Source: Kitasatospora sp. NBC_00458 (GTDB lineage: Bacteria; Actinomycetota; Actinomycetes; Streptomycetales; Streptomycetaceae). Taken from it: a stretch of DNA of 64,000 bases. The notes beneath the pieces were generated by a model. The model had not been told where the DNA came from, did no database searches, and was given only the letters and a program-made list of their open reading frames with translations. How positions within the stretch are numbered: position 1 is the stretch's first letter; the number at the start of each line of letters is the position of its first letter. The DNA is taken from assembly GCF_036013975.1 (NCBI RefSeq), contig NZ_CP107904.1, forward strand, positions 7,783,001 through 7,847,000. The letters are read 5' to 3'. Shown one piece after another: positions 35,429 to 43,588 of the stretch. The position numbers and the translations under genes were made by a program.

Positions 35429-35467
35429 CGGACGCGGTGGTCGCGCCGGTCCCACGGGATCCGGGGT

Positions 35468-36985
35468 TCACCGTGCGGTCGCGTCTCCCAGCAGCCGGTG
35501 CCGCCGGGCCCGCGCGGCCGACCGCTCCGCCTCCGGCACGCCCGACAGCGCGCCGAGCGCGTCACCGACGGCCCGCCCGAGCCGCTCGCAGAAGGCCGCC
35601 GGCTCCTCGGCGGCGTCCGGGAGCTCCGGCACGACCACGTCCACCAGCCCCACCCCGGCCAGGTCGTACGCGCCGATGCCCTGCGCCCGGGCCAGCTCGG
35701 CGGCGTGCGCGCCGTCCCGGTGGACGATCGCCGACGCGCCCTCCGGCGGCAGCGGTGCCAGCCAGGCGTTCCCGGCGGCGATCACCCGGTCCGCCGGCAG
35801 CAGGGCCAGCGCGCCGCCGCCCGACCCCTGGCCGAGCAGCACGGCCAGGACCGGGGTGCGCAGCGCCAGCAGGGTGGTCAGGCAGTGCGCGATCTCCACG
35901 GCGACGCCGTCCAGCTCGGCCTGGACGGAGAGCTCGGCGCCCGCCGTGTCCACCACCGTGACCAGCGGCAGTCCCAGCTGCTCGGCGAGCCGCGCGGTCC
36001 GTCGGACGGCGCGCAGGTCGGCGGCGGTGAACGGCCGCTCGCGGTCGCCGGCCTGCCGCTCCTGTCCGACCACCAGGACGGCGTGCCCCTCCAGGACGGC
36101 GAGCGCCCGCACCAGGGCGCCGCCCCGGCCGCACGGCGTGTCCAGCAGCACCAGGTCCTCGGCGGTCCGGCGCAGCAGCTCGCGGGTTCCGGGCCGGTCG
36201 GGGCGGCGGGTGCGGCGGACGGACTCCCACGGGTCGGGGCGCCCGGTGGGCTCAGGGGGAGTGGAGGGCTCGGGGTGTTCGGCGGGTGGAGCGACCGGTG
36301 CCGCGCGGGTCAGCACGGACAGCGACCGGCGCAGCACCTCGCGCAGTTCCTCCGGCGCCACCACCGCGTCCACCAGGCCGCGGTCGGCCAGTGTCTCGGC
36401 GCGCTGCACGTCGGCGGGCAGCTCCAGGCCCCGCAGCTCCTCGTAGACGCGGGGGCCGAGGAAGCCGAGCCTGGCGCCCGGCTCGGCGAACACCAGTTGC
36501 CCCAGCGTGCCCCAGGAGGCGAACACCCCGCCCATGGTGGGGTTGCGCAGGTAGGTGAGGTAGGGGAGCCCGGCCGCGCGGTGGGTCTGGACGGCGGCGG
36601 TGATCCGCAGCATGCAGAGGAAGGCGGCCGACCCCTCCTGCATCCGGGTCCCGCCGGAGACCGGCAGCGCGACCAGCGGCAGCCGCTCGGCGGTCGCCCG
36701 CTCCACGGCCCGGGTGATCCGCTCGGCCGTGGCCACCCCGATCGATCCGCCGAGGAAGCCGAACTCCGACGCGACCAGGGCCACCGCCTGCCCGCCGATC
36801 CGCCCGGCCCCGGTGACCACGGCCTCGTCCAGACCGGTCCGCTCGCGCGCCCGGTCGAGGCTCGCCCGGTACCCGGCGTCCGCCGTCTTCGGGGCGACCG
36901 GTTCGTCCCAGCCGTGGAAGCTCCCGGGGTCCAGCAGCAGCCCGAGCAGCTGACGTGCCGTCAGTGAGATTCCCACCTGGTCCAC
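35468..36985 (-). CDS. Fused acyl-CoA carboxylase carboxyltransferase (beta-alpha)
   Basis: A 505-residue protein with both crotonase-fold halves. The N-terminal AccD-like half contains VASEFGFLGGSIGVATAERITRA, LPVSGGTRMQEGSAAF and YLRNPTMGGVFASWG. The C-terminal AccA-like half contains LPLVTVVDTAGAE, VLLGQGSGGGALALLPADRVIAAGNAWLAPLPPEGASAIVH. The Cys4 zinc finger of E. coli AccD is absent. No biotin carboxylase or carrier gene is adjacent, so partners must be encoded elsewhere. GTG start at 36985. Such stand-alone fused subunits are found in streptomycetes, some with secondary metabolism. The acyl substrate cannot be read. Confidence 0.85.
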   Translation of the reverse strand: MDQVGISLTARQLLGLLLDPGSFHGWDEPVAPKTADAGYRASLDRARERTGLDEAVVTGAGRIGGQAVALVASEFGFLGGSIGVATAERITRAVERATAERLPLVALPVSGGTRMQEGSAAFLCMLRITAAVQTHRAAGLPYLTYLRNPTMGGVFASWGTLGQLVFAEPGARLGFLGPRVYEELRGLELPADVQRAETLADRGLVDAVVAPEELREVLRRSLSVLTRAAPVAPPAEHPEPSTPPEPTGRPDPWESVRRTRRPDRPGTRELLRRTAEDLVLLDTPCGRGGALVRALAVLEGHAVLVVGQERQAGDRERPFTAADLRAVRRTARLAEQLGLPLVTVVDTAGAELSVQAELDGVAVEIAHCLTTLLALRTPVLAVLLGQGSGGGALALLPADRVIAAGNAWLAPLPPEGASAIVHRDGAHAAELARAQGIGAYDLAGVGLVDVVVPELPDAAEEPAAFCERLGRAVGDALGALSGVPEAERSAARARRHRLLGDATAR

Positions 36986-37233
36986 CCCGTCACCCGATCC
37001 ACCCGCACCCGACGAAGATCACCCTAGGGGGAGGGCGGCCGGCTGCGGGGGATTGGCGGTCGGGTGTGAGGAGGCCGACAGCTTCGCGGGCGGAGCGGGC
37101 GGAGCGGGCGGGGGAGCGGGGGTGTGAGCGCGAGGGGGAGAGGGGGAGGCGTAGGCGGGGTTCCCCCGCGTGGGGGAGGGGGATCGGGCCTCCGCACGAT
37201 TCCGCACGGTCGGCGGGCGCGGAGGCTGGACGC

Positions 37234-37890
37234 ATGACGAACGCCGAGCTCCTCCGACCGACCGCCACCGCGACCGCCACTGCCTCCGCGACCGCCACTG
37301 CGACCGCGCCGGCGCCGGCGGCGGCGACTTCGACCGGGACTGCGGCCGGGGCCGGGCCGACCGCGGCCGCCGGGATCCGACCGGCCACCGCGCGGCCCGT
37401 CCCCCGCTGGGCCCTCGGGGTGGCGCGGGCGATCCCGCTGCTGGCCCTGCCGGTGTGCCTGTGGCGGTTGCCGATCGGCTTCGGCTTCCTGATGGGGATG
37501 GAGATGCCGAAGGCCGCGCAGCCGCTGTGGGTCACGGTGCCCTACGTGCTGGCGCTCAGCCTCCTCTCGGAGGCGTTCGCCCTGCTCTGCTCCGGACTCG
37601 TGCTGCCGTGGGGCGAGGTGCTGCCCGCCCGGGTGCCGTTCCTCGGCGGCCGGCGCGTGCCGCCGCTCGCCGCCGTCACGGCCGGTGCGGTGGCGGGCGC
37701 GGGGTTCACCCTGCTGGCCGTCGACTGGGTGCTCACCACCTTCGGTCTGGCCGGGTTCGCGGAGGTCGGCTTCGCCAACGGCTGGTGGCGGGCGCTCGCG
37801 ACGGTGACCAGCGGCCTCTTCGTGCTGTGGGGGCCGCTGATCCTGGCGCTGACCTGCGCCTACCACCGTCGCCGCCGTGCGGAGCGGTAG
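37234..37890 (+). CDS. Four-TM membrane protein of unknown function
   Basis: A 218-residue protein. A Thr/Ala/Pro low-complexity N-terminus (residues 8-50, built from ACC GCC-type repeats) precedes about four membrane helices (IPLLALPVCLWRLPIGFGFLM; LWVTVPYVLALSLLSEAFALL; LAAVTAGAVAGAGFTLLAV; GLFVLWGPLILALTCAYHRRR). The ATG has GGAGG seven nucleotides upstream. It resembles conserved streptomycete hypothetical membrane proteins; no function can be assigned. Monocistronic. Confidence 0.7.
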   Translation: MTNAELLRPTATATATASATATATAPAPAAATSTGTAAGAGPTAAAGIRPATARPVPRWALGVARAIPLLALPVCLWRLPIGFGFLMGMEMPKAAQPLWVTVPYVLALSLLSEAFALLCSGLVLPWGEVLPARVPFLGGRRVPPLAAVTAGAVAGAGFTLLAVDWVLTTFGLAGFAEVGFANGWWRALATVTSGLFVLWGPLILALTCAYHRRRRAER

Positions 37891-37968
37891 GCGTACGACG
37901 GCCGGCGCGTGGTGCGCGCCGGCCGGTGGCAGGGGGAAGGTGGCCGGGGAGGGCGGACCGGGGCGGGG

Positions 37969-38913
37969 TCAGTGCGCCCCGGCCAGGGCGCGCCGGTCGG
38001 CGCGGGCCTGGTCGTAGCGGAGGGCGACGAGCCTCGCGACGGCGTCGTGGGTGCCGAGGGGAGCGCCGGTCCAGCGGGCGGGCGTGGCGGCGGCGCGGGC
38101 GGCGAAGAAGCCGGGGGCGAGCAGATGGGTGGCGACGGCGACCCGCCGGTGCCCGGCGGCGTGCAGGGCGGCCACCGCCTGCTGCGGGGTGGGGCGGGCG
38201 GCCGAGAGGTAGGCGGGGACGACGGGCCGCCCGTCGGCGAGCCGGTCGGCCAGCAGCCGGGCCATCCGCGCGGTGTCGGCGTTGGCGGCGGGGTCGGAGG
38301 AGCCCGCCGCGGCGAGGACGACCGGCCCGGCGTCCGCCGGTCGGCCGCTGTCGGCGAGCCGGTCGGCGAGTGCGGTGGCGAGCAGCGGGTGGGGCCCGAG
38401 GGCGGGGGCGAGCGGGAGGTGCGCCAGTCCGGCGGCGGCGAGCGCACCGGGGAGGTCGACGCGCAGGTGGTAGCCGCCGCCGAGCAGCAGCGGGACGAGC
38501 ACGGCGGGCCGTCCGCGCAGCGCGTCGAGGGCCTCCGGGAGCGACGGTCGCGCGAGGTCCAGGAAGCAGTGGCGGACGTCGAGTTCGGGCCGCAGTTCGC
38601 GGACGCGCCGGAGCAGCGCGTGGCTCGCGGTGACCCCGGCGGCGGACCGGCTGCCGTGGGCGACGGCGAGCAGGACCGGGGGATCGCCGTCGGGCACCGG
38701 CGGACCGGAGCCGCCGGGGCCGGACGGATCGGGGCCGGACGCATCCGGGCCGGAAGCGCCGGGGACCGGCACACCGAGGACCGGCGGATCGGCGTCCGGC
38801 ACGCCCGGGCCGGGTCGCACGGGGCCGCACGCACCGGGCGCGCCGGGCGTGCCGAGCACGGCGGTCGCGGTCGCCGTCCGGAGCCTGGCGGCGGTCCGGA
38901 GTCGGGCGGCCAT
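37969..38913 (-). CDS. Sirohydrochlorin chelatase (CbiX/SirB-like)
   Basis: A 314-residue protein with two CbiX repeats after a Pro/Asp/Gly-rich extension of about 78 residues. Motifs: LLAVAHGSRSAAGV with the metal-binding His, VLVPLLLGGGYHLRVDLP, VLAAAGSSDPAANADTARMARLLA and RVAVATHLLAPGFFA. The family inserts Fe (or Co) into sirohydrochlorin. The ATG overlaps the NnaR stop by one base (TGATG), and the nitrite reductase genes lie divergently. It thus supplies siroheme for NirB. The repetitive N-terminal extension is unusual. Confidence 0.88.
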   Translation of the reverse strand: MAARLRTAARLRTATATAVLGTPGAPGACGPVRPGPGVPDADPPVLGVPVPGASGPDASGPDPSGPGGSGPPVPDGDPPVLLAVAHGSRSAAGVTASHALLRRVRELRPELDVRHCFLDLARPSLPEALDALRGRPAVLVPLLLGGGYHLRVDLPGALAAAGLAHLPLAPALGPHPLLATALADRLADSGRPADAGPVVLAAAGSSDPAANADTARMARLLADRLADGRPVVPAYLSAARPTPQQAVAALHAAGHRRVAVATHLLAPGFFAARAAATPARWTGAPLGTHDAVARLVALRYDQARADRRALAGAH

Positions 38914-40058
38914 CAGTCCGCCGCCAGCCGGTAGCCGCGTTTGGGCACGGTCCGGATCAGCCGGGCGTGCGGCCCGAGCGCCGCCCGCAGACGGCCGACC
39001 GCCGCCTCGACGGCGTGCTCGTCGGCGGCCGCGTCGGCCCAGGCGGTGCGCAGCAGGTCGGCGCGGCTGAGGACGTGGCCGGGGCGTTCGGCGAGGGCGC
39101 GCAGGACGGCGGCGCCGCGCGGGCTGAGCCAGCGGCTCTCGCCGTCGACCAGGACGGCGTTCCCCTGGAGCGTCAGCACCCGCCCGCCCAGGGGGAGTTC
39201 GCGGCGTCCCCGGCTGGGCAGGGTCTCGGCGAGCAGGCGGACCAGCGCGCCCAGCCGCCCCCGTTCGGGGAACTCCGCGGGCAGGCCCAGATCGGCGAAC
39301 GGCCGGGCGCACAGCGCGCCGACGCAGACCGCCAGGACGTCCCCGCGCAGCGCGTCCAGCAGCTGTTCGCGCAGACCGTCGGCGGCGGCCGTCTCGACGA
39401 ACGAGGTGACGGCGGGGGCGCTGGTGAAGGCGAGGGCGTGCACCTGGCGGCGGACGGTCTGCTCGACCAGCCGCCGGACCGGGGCCGGATCGTCCGGCGG
39501 CGCCCAGCGGTAGACGGGGACGGAGATCACCTCGGCGCCGCGTTCGCGCAGTGCCGCCGCGAAGGCGTGCAGCCGGATGCCGTGCTCCTGGACGGCGATC
39601 CGGCGGCCGGCCAGTGGCCGGGCGAGCAGCCAGGTCAGCAGTTCGTCGGTGGCCTCGGAACCGGGGGAGAAGCCCTCGCCGAGGCCGCTGGCCCGGACCG
39701 CGCCGGTGGCCTTGGGGCCGCGGGTGAGGACGACGGCGTGCCGGCAGGCCTCGGCGAGGGCGACGCCACGGCCCCAGCCCTCGGCGGCGCTCATCCAGCC
39801 GCGCCAGCCGACACCAGTGGTGGCGACGACGTAGTCGAGCGGGGCGGCCAGGCACTGTTCGGTGGCCTGGCGCAGGGCGAGGTCGTCGGCGAGCGGCATG
39901 ATCTGCAGGACCGGCGCCTCCACCACCTGGGCGCCGCGCCGGGTGAGCAGCGCCACCAGCTCGTCGCGGCGGCGGGCGGCGGTCACCCCGATGGTGAAGC
40001 CGGTGAGGGGTCCGGGCCGCGGGGTGGGGCGCGGTCCGGTGAGGGTGGTTGTTGCCAT
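38913..40058 (-). CDS. nnaR: HemD-like/OmpR-type winged-helix regulator of nitrate assimilation
   Basis: A 381-residue fusion. Residues about 15-265 are a uroporphyrinogen-III-synthase-like domain (FTIGVTAARRRDELVALLTRRGAQV; YVVATTGVGWRGW; AFTSAPAVTSFVE). Residues about 290-381 are an OmpR/PhoB-type winged helix (LSPRGAAVLRALAERPGHVLSRADLLRTAW; VGRLRAALGPHARLIRTVPKRGYRL). This architecture is that of NnaR, which with GlnR activates nitrate/nitrite genes in Streptomyces. A GlnR-like box lies 24-61 bp upstream. It is co-transcribed with the sirohydrochlorin chelatase and divergent from nirBD-narK. Confidence 0.9.
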   Translation of the reverse strand: MATTTLTGPRPTPRPGPLTGFTIGVTAARRRDELVALLTRRGAQVVEAPVLQIMPLADDLALRQATEQCLAAPLDYVVATTGVGWRGWMSAAEGWGRGVALAEACRHAVVLTRGPKATGAVRASGLGEGFSPGSEATDELLTWLLARPLAGRRIAVQEHGIRLHAFAAALRERGAEVISVPVYRWAPPDDPAPVRRLVEQTVRRQVHALAFTSAPAVTSFVETAAADGLREQLLDALRGDVLAVCVGALCARPFADLGLPAEFPERGRLGALVRLLAETLPSRGRRELPLGGRVLTLQGNAVLVDGESRWLSPRGAAVLRALAERPGHVLSRADLLRTAWADAAADEHAVEAAVGRLRAALGPHARLIRTVPKRGYRLAAD

Positions 40059-40081
40059 GGCCGAAAGGGTGCGGGGCGCGG

Positions 40082-40119
40082 GTTACGGGCCGATTGCCCG
40101 CCGGTCACCTGCGCGTTAG
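40082..40119. promoter_or_regulatory. GlnR/NnaR-type box in the nnaR-nirB intergenic region
   Basis: Four half-sites at exact 11-bp phase: GTTAC (40082), ATTGC (40093), GTCAC (40104) and GTTAG (40115), each separated by six bases. The first and third fit the GlnR consensus GTnAC fully. The b-sites (ideal GAAAC) are weak. Confidence 0.65.
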
Positions 40120-40290
40120 TGAAACGGCTGCTCCGGTTACGGCGGATGTCCTGCGGCGCACCACGGGTGCCGGACGGCGTGAGGTACGCGTGCCGCGCAC
40201 GCAACACGGCGGACCCGGCGGCGAAACGACGGGCGGCCACATTTTCTGCCATGCCCCCCGCCGCCGCCACCGCCCTCACCGCTCTCACCG

Positions 40291-40380
40291 CCGTCCCCAC
40301 CGCCACCGCCGTCCCCACCGCCACCGCCGTCCCCACCGCCACCGCCGTCCCCACCGCCACCGCCGTCCCCACCGCCACCG
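40291..40380. repeat. Five 18-bp tandem repeats in the nirB leader
   Basis: Five exact copies of CCGTCCCCACCGCCACCG, followed by two copies of a 16-bp unit GCCCGAGAGTGAGCGG (about 40380-40412). They lie 90-180 bp upstream of the nirB start. Confidence 0.9.
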
Positions 40381-40469
40381 CCCGAGAGTGAGCGGCGCCC
40401 GAGAGTGAGCGGCCCCCGCACCCCCCACCACCCGTCCCACCGCCCCGCACCACCCCGAGGAGTCACGCC

Positions 40470-43100
40470 ATGACGTCGCACACGCCCGACCGGCCGCGCG
40501 AGCTCGTCCTGGTCGGCCACGGCATGGTCGGCCAGCGCTTCCTGGAAGCCTGGACCGAGCAGCCGGGCGCCGACCGCTGGCGGGTCACCGTGCTCGCCGA
40601 GGAACCCCGCCCCGCCTACGACCGCGTCCACCTCAGCGCGCTGTTCGACGGCCGCACCGCCGAGGACCTCACGCTCTGCCCGCCCGGCTTCCTCACCGAG
40701 CACGGCATCGACCTGCGGCTCGGCGACCCGGTCGCCGCCGTCGACCGCGCCGCCCGCACCGTCACCACCCGGGCCGGCCGGCGGTTCCGGTACGACGCCC
40801 TGGTGCTGGCCACCGGTTCGGTGCCGTTCGTGCCGCCCGTGCCCGGCCACGACGCCGCCGGCTGCCACGTCTACCGCACCGTCGAGGACCTGGAGGCGAT
40901 CCGGGCGGACGCCGCGGGGTCCGCGACCGGTGTGGTGGTCGGCGGCGGACTGCTCGGCCTGGAGGCGGCGGGCGCGCTCCGGGCGATGGGACTGGCCGCC
41001 CACGTGGTCGAGTTCGCGCCCCGGCTGATGGCCGTCCAGGTGGACGAGGGCGGCGGCGCGGTGCTCCGCCGCAAGATCGAGGACCTCGGCGTCACCGTCC
41101 ACACCGCCGCCGGTGCGAGCGGCGTCGCCACCGGCCCGGACGGCCGGGTCCGCGCCCTCACGCTCTCCGACGAGCGCGAACTCGCCGCCGACCTGGTGGT
41201 GTTCTCCGCCGGGATCCGTCCGCGCGACGGACTCGCCCGCGACTGCGGCCTCCCGGTCGGCCCGCGCGGCGGCGTCGTGGTCGACGAGCGCTGCCGCACC
41301 GAGGACCCGGCCGTGCTGGCGATCGGCGAGTGCGCCCAGGCCGCCGACGGCCGGGTCTACGGACTGGTCGCCCCCGGCTACCAGATGGCCGAGACCGCCG
41401 CCCGCGAACTCGCCGGCCGCCCCGGCGACGGCTTCACCGGGGCCGACACCTCCACGAAGCTCAAGCTGCTCGGCGTCGACGTGGCCAGCTTCGGCGACCC
41501 GCACGGCACCGCCGACGGCGCCCTCGACGTGCTGTACAGCGACAGCCGGCTGGGCGTCTACCGCAAGCTGGTGATCGGCCGCGACGGCGCACTGCTCGGC
41601 GGGGTCCTGGTCGGTGACACCGAGTCCTACGGCGTCCTGCGCCCGCTCGCGATGGCGGGCAAGCCGCTCACCACGCCGCCCGAACAGCTGGTCCTGCCCG
41701 CCGGGTCCGCCGCCGCCGGCCCGGTCGCACTGCCCGACGACGCGGTGCTCTGCTCCTGCCACAACGTCACCCAGGGCGCCGTCCGCACCGCGGTCCGCGA
41801 CCAGGGCTGCGAGACCGTCGCGGCCGTCCGGACGTGCACCCGGGCCGGGAGCGGCTGCGGCAGCTGCCTCAAGCAGCTGACCACCGTGGTCGGCGAGGAG
41901 CTGGCGGCCGCCGGCGCGGCCCCGCAGACCGGACTCTGCGAGCACTTCCCGCAGACCCGCGCCGAGTTGTACGAGATCGCCCTGGTCACCGGGATCACCG
42001 GCTTCTCCGGTCTGGTCGACCGCTACGGCACGGGCGAGGGCTGCGACATCTGCAAGCCGACCGTCGCCTCCATCCTCGCCAGCCTCTCCAACGGCCACAT
42101 CCTGGACGGTGAGCAGGGCGCGCTCCAGGACTCCAACGACCATTTCCTCGCCAACCTGCAGCGCAACGGCTCCTACTCGGTCGTGCCCCGGGTGCCCGGC
42201 GGCGAGATCACCCCGGACGGCCTCATCGCGATCGGCGAGGTGGCCCGCGACTTCGGCCTCTACACCAAGATCACCGGTGGCCAGCGGATCGACCTGTTCG
42301 GCGCCGGCGTCGACCAGCTCCCCGCCATCTGGAGCCGCCTGGTCGACGCGGGGTTCGAGTCCGGACACGCCTACGGCAAGGCGCTGCGCACCGTGAAGTC
42401 CTGCGTCGGCGAGACCTGGTGCCGCTACGGCGTCCAGGACTCCGTCGCCCTCGCCATCGAACTGGAGCTCCGCTACCGGGGACTGCGCTCCCCGCACAAG
42501 CTCAAGTCGGCCGTCTCGGGCTGCGCCCGCGAGTGCGCCGAGGCCCGGAGCAAGGACTTCGGCGTCATCGCCACCTCCGCCGGCTGGAACCTCTACGTCG
42601 GCGGGAACGGCGGCATGACGCCCCGTCACGCCGACCTGCTCGCCGCCGACCTGGACCGCGCCACCCTGATCCGCACCGTCGACCGGTACCTGATGTTCTA
42701 CATCCGCACCGCCGACCGCCTGGAGCGGACCTCCGTCTGGCTGGAGCGGCTGGAGGGGGGCCTGGACCACCTGCGTGCGGTCGTCCTCGACGACTCGCTC
42801 GGCATCGCCGCCGAGCTCGACCAGCTGATGGCCCGTCACATCGGCTCCTACCAGGACGAATGGGCCGCCACCCTGGCCGACCCGGACCGGCTGCGGCGGT
42901 TCGCCTCCTTCGTCAACGCCCCCGGCACCCCCGACCCGGCCGTCACCTTCGTCCCCGAACGCGGCCAGATCCGCCCCGCCCGCCCCGACGAGGACGGGCG
43001 CCTGCTCACCGCCTACGCCCCCGCCCCTTCCCCCGGCCCCGCCCTTTCCCCCGCCCCGGTCCTGGTGGCCGGTCCCCGACTGGAGGTGCTCGCCAAGTGA
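40470..43100 (+). CDS. nirB: Assimilatory nitrite reductase [NAD(P)H], large subunit
   Basis: An 876-residue NirB. The order is an FAD/NAD oxidoreductase half (LVLVGHGMVGQRFLEAW; LVLATGSVPFVPP; GVVVGGGLLGLEAAGAL), a Bfd-like [2Fe-2S] domain (Cys428, Cys430, Cys463, Cys466), then the sulfite/nitrite reductase half with the siroheme-[4Fe-4S] cysteines Cys645, Cys651 (CVGETWC), Cys685 and Cys689 (CARECAEA). It reduces nitrite to ammonium in the cytoplasm with NirD. The last 40 residues are Pro-rich. The stop overlaps nirD (GTGA). Tandem repeats and a GlnR-like box lie upstream. Confidence 0.97.
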   Translation: MTSHTPDRPRELVLVGHGMVGQRFLEAWTEQPGADRWRVTVLAEEPRPAYDRVHLSALFDGRTAEDLTLCPPGFLTEHGIDLRLGDPVAAVDRAARTVTTRAGRRFRYDALVLATGSVPFVPPVPGHDAAGCHVYRTVEDLEAIRADAAGSATGVVVGGGLLGLEAAGALRAMGLAAHVVEFAPRLMAVQVDEGGGAVLRRKIEDLGVTVHTAAGASGVATGPDGRVRALTLSDERELAADLVVFSAGIRPRDGLARDCGLPVGPRGGVVVDERCRTEDPAVLAIGECAQAADGRVYGLVAPGYQMAETAARELAGRPGDGFTGADTSTKLKLLGVDVASFGDPHGTADGALDVLYSDSRLGVYRKLVIGRDGALLGGVLVGDTESYGVLRPLAMAGKPLTTPPEQLVLPAGSAAAGPVALPDDAVLCSCHNVTQGAVRTAVRDQGCETVAAVRTCTRAGSGCGSCLKQLTTVVGEELAAAGAAPQTGLCEHFPQTRAELYEIALVTGITGFSGLVDRYGTGEGCDICKPTVASILASLSNGHILDGEQGALQDSNDHFLANLQRNGSYSVVPRVPGGEITPDGLIAIGEVARDFGLYTKITGGQRIDLFGAGVDQLPAIWSRLVDAGFESGHAYGKALRTVKSCVGETWCRYGVQDSVALAIELELRYRGLRSPHKLKSAVSGCARECAEARSKDFGVIATSAGWNLYVGGNGGMTPRHADLLAADLDRATLIRTVDRYLMFYIRTADRLERTSVWLERLEGGLDHLRAVVLDDSLGIAAELDQLMARHIGSYQDEWAATLADPDRLRRFASFVNAPGTPDPAVTFVPERGQIRPARPDEDGRLLTAYAPAPSPGPALSPAPVLVAGPRLEVLAK

Positions 43101-43588
43101 CCGTGGAGATCCACGACGGCAGCCGCTGGCAGCCCGTCTGCACCCTCGACGACCTGCAGCCCGGCCGCGGCGTCGCCGTCCTCCTGACCGCCGCCGCCGA
43201 CGACGCCGCCGCCGACGCCGACGACGCCGCCGACACCGACACCGGCACCGGCACCGGCGTCCAGGTGGCCCTCTTCGTCGACCGCGCCGGCACCCTGCAC
43301 GCCGTCGACAACCGCGACCCGTTCAGCGGCGCGCACGTGCTCTCCCGGGGCCTGCTCGGCAGCCGCGGCGGCCGGCCCACCCTCGCCTCGCCGATGTACA
43401 AGCAGGTCTTCGACCTCACCGACGGCCGCTGCCTCGACGAGGACACCGCCCCCGACGGCAGTCCCGCCGTGCTCAGGCTCTGGCCCGTCCGCACCACCGC
43501 GTCGCACACTGCTGCGGACACCACGTCAGGAACCGCCCCGCACACCGCCCCGCACACCGCCCCCACACCCCGGGAGGACCAGGCATGA
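43097..43588 (+). CDS. nirD: Nitrite reductase small subunit
   Basis: A 163-residue NirD with the Rieske-like fold of the family but no iron-sulfur ligands, as usual for NirD: WQPVCTLDDLQPGRGVAVLL, VQVALFVDRAGTLHAVDNRDPFSGAHVLSRGLLG and LASPMYKQVFDLTDGRCLDED. An Ala/Asp/Gly/Thr repeat (about residues 34-55) is inserted between the first strands, and a His/Thr/Ala/Pro tail of about 25 residues follows the fold; both are unusual and built from short DNA repeats. GTGA overlap with nirB, ATGA overlap with the transporter. Confidence 0.92.
   Translation: MTVEIHDGSRWQPVCTLDDLQPGRGVAVLLTAAADDAAADADDAADTDTGTGTGVQVALFVDRAGTLHAVDNRDPFSGAHVLSRGLLGSRGGRPTLASPMYKQVFDLTDGRCLDEDTAPDGSPAVLRLWPVRTTASHTAADTTSGTAPHTAPHTAPTPREDQA

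Larger units (their letters stand above)
34872..35467. other. Leader/intergenic region before the transglycosylase
   Basis: Holds the transglycosylase promoter and leader, a strong hairpin and a 30-bp tandem repeat (separate entries). No supported gene. Confidence 0.55.

Noticed and set aside
35067..35471. 134-codon minus-strand frame whose GTG overlaps the carboxyltransferase stop
   Set aside because: The GTGA overlap is tempting, but the product is Ala/Pro/Thr repeat from a 30-bp DNA repeat, runs through a strong hairpin and resembles no epsilon subunit.
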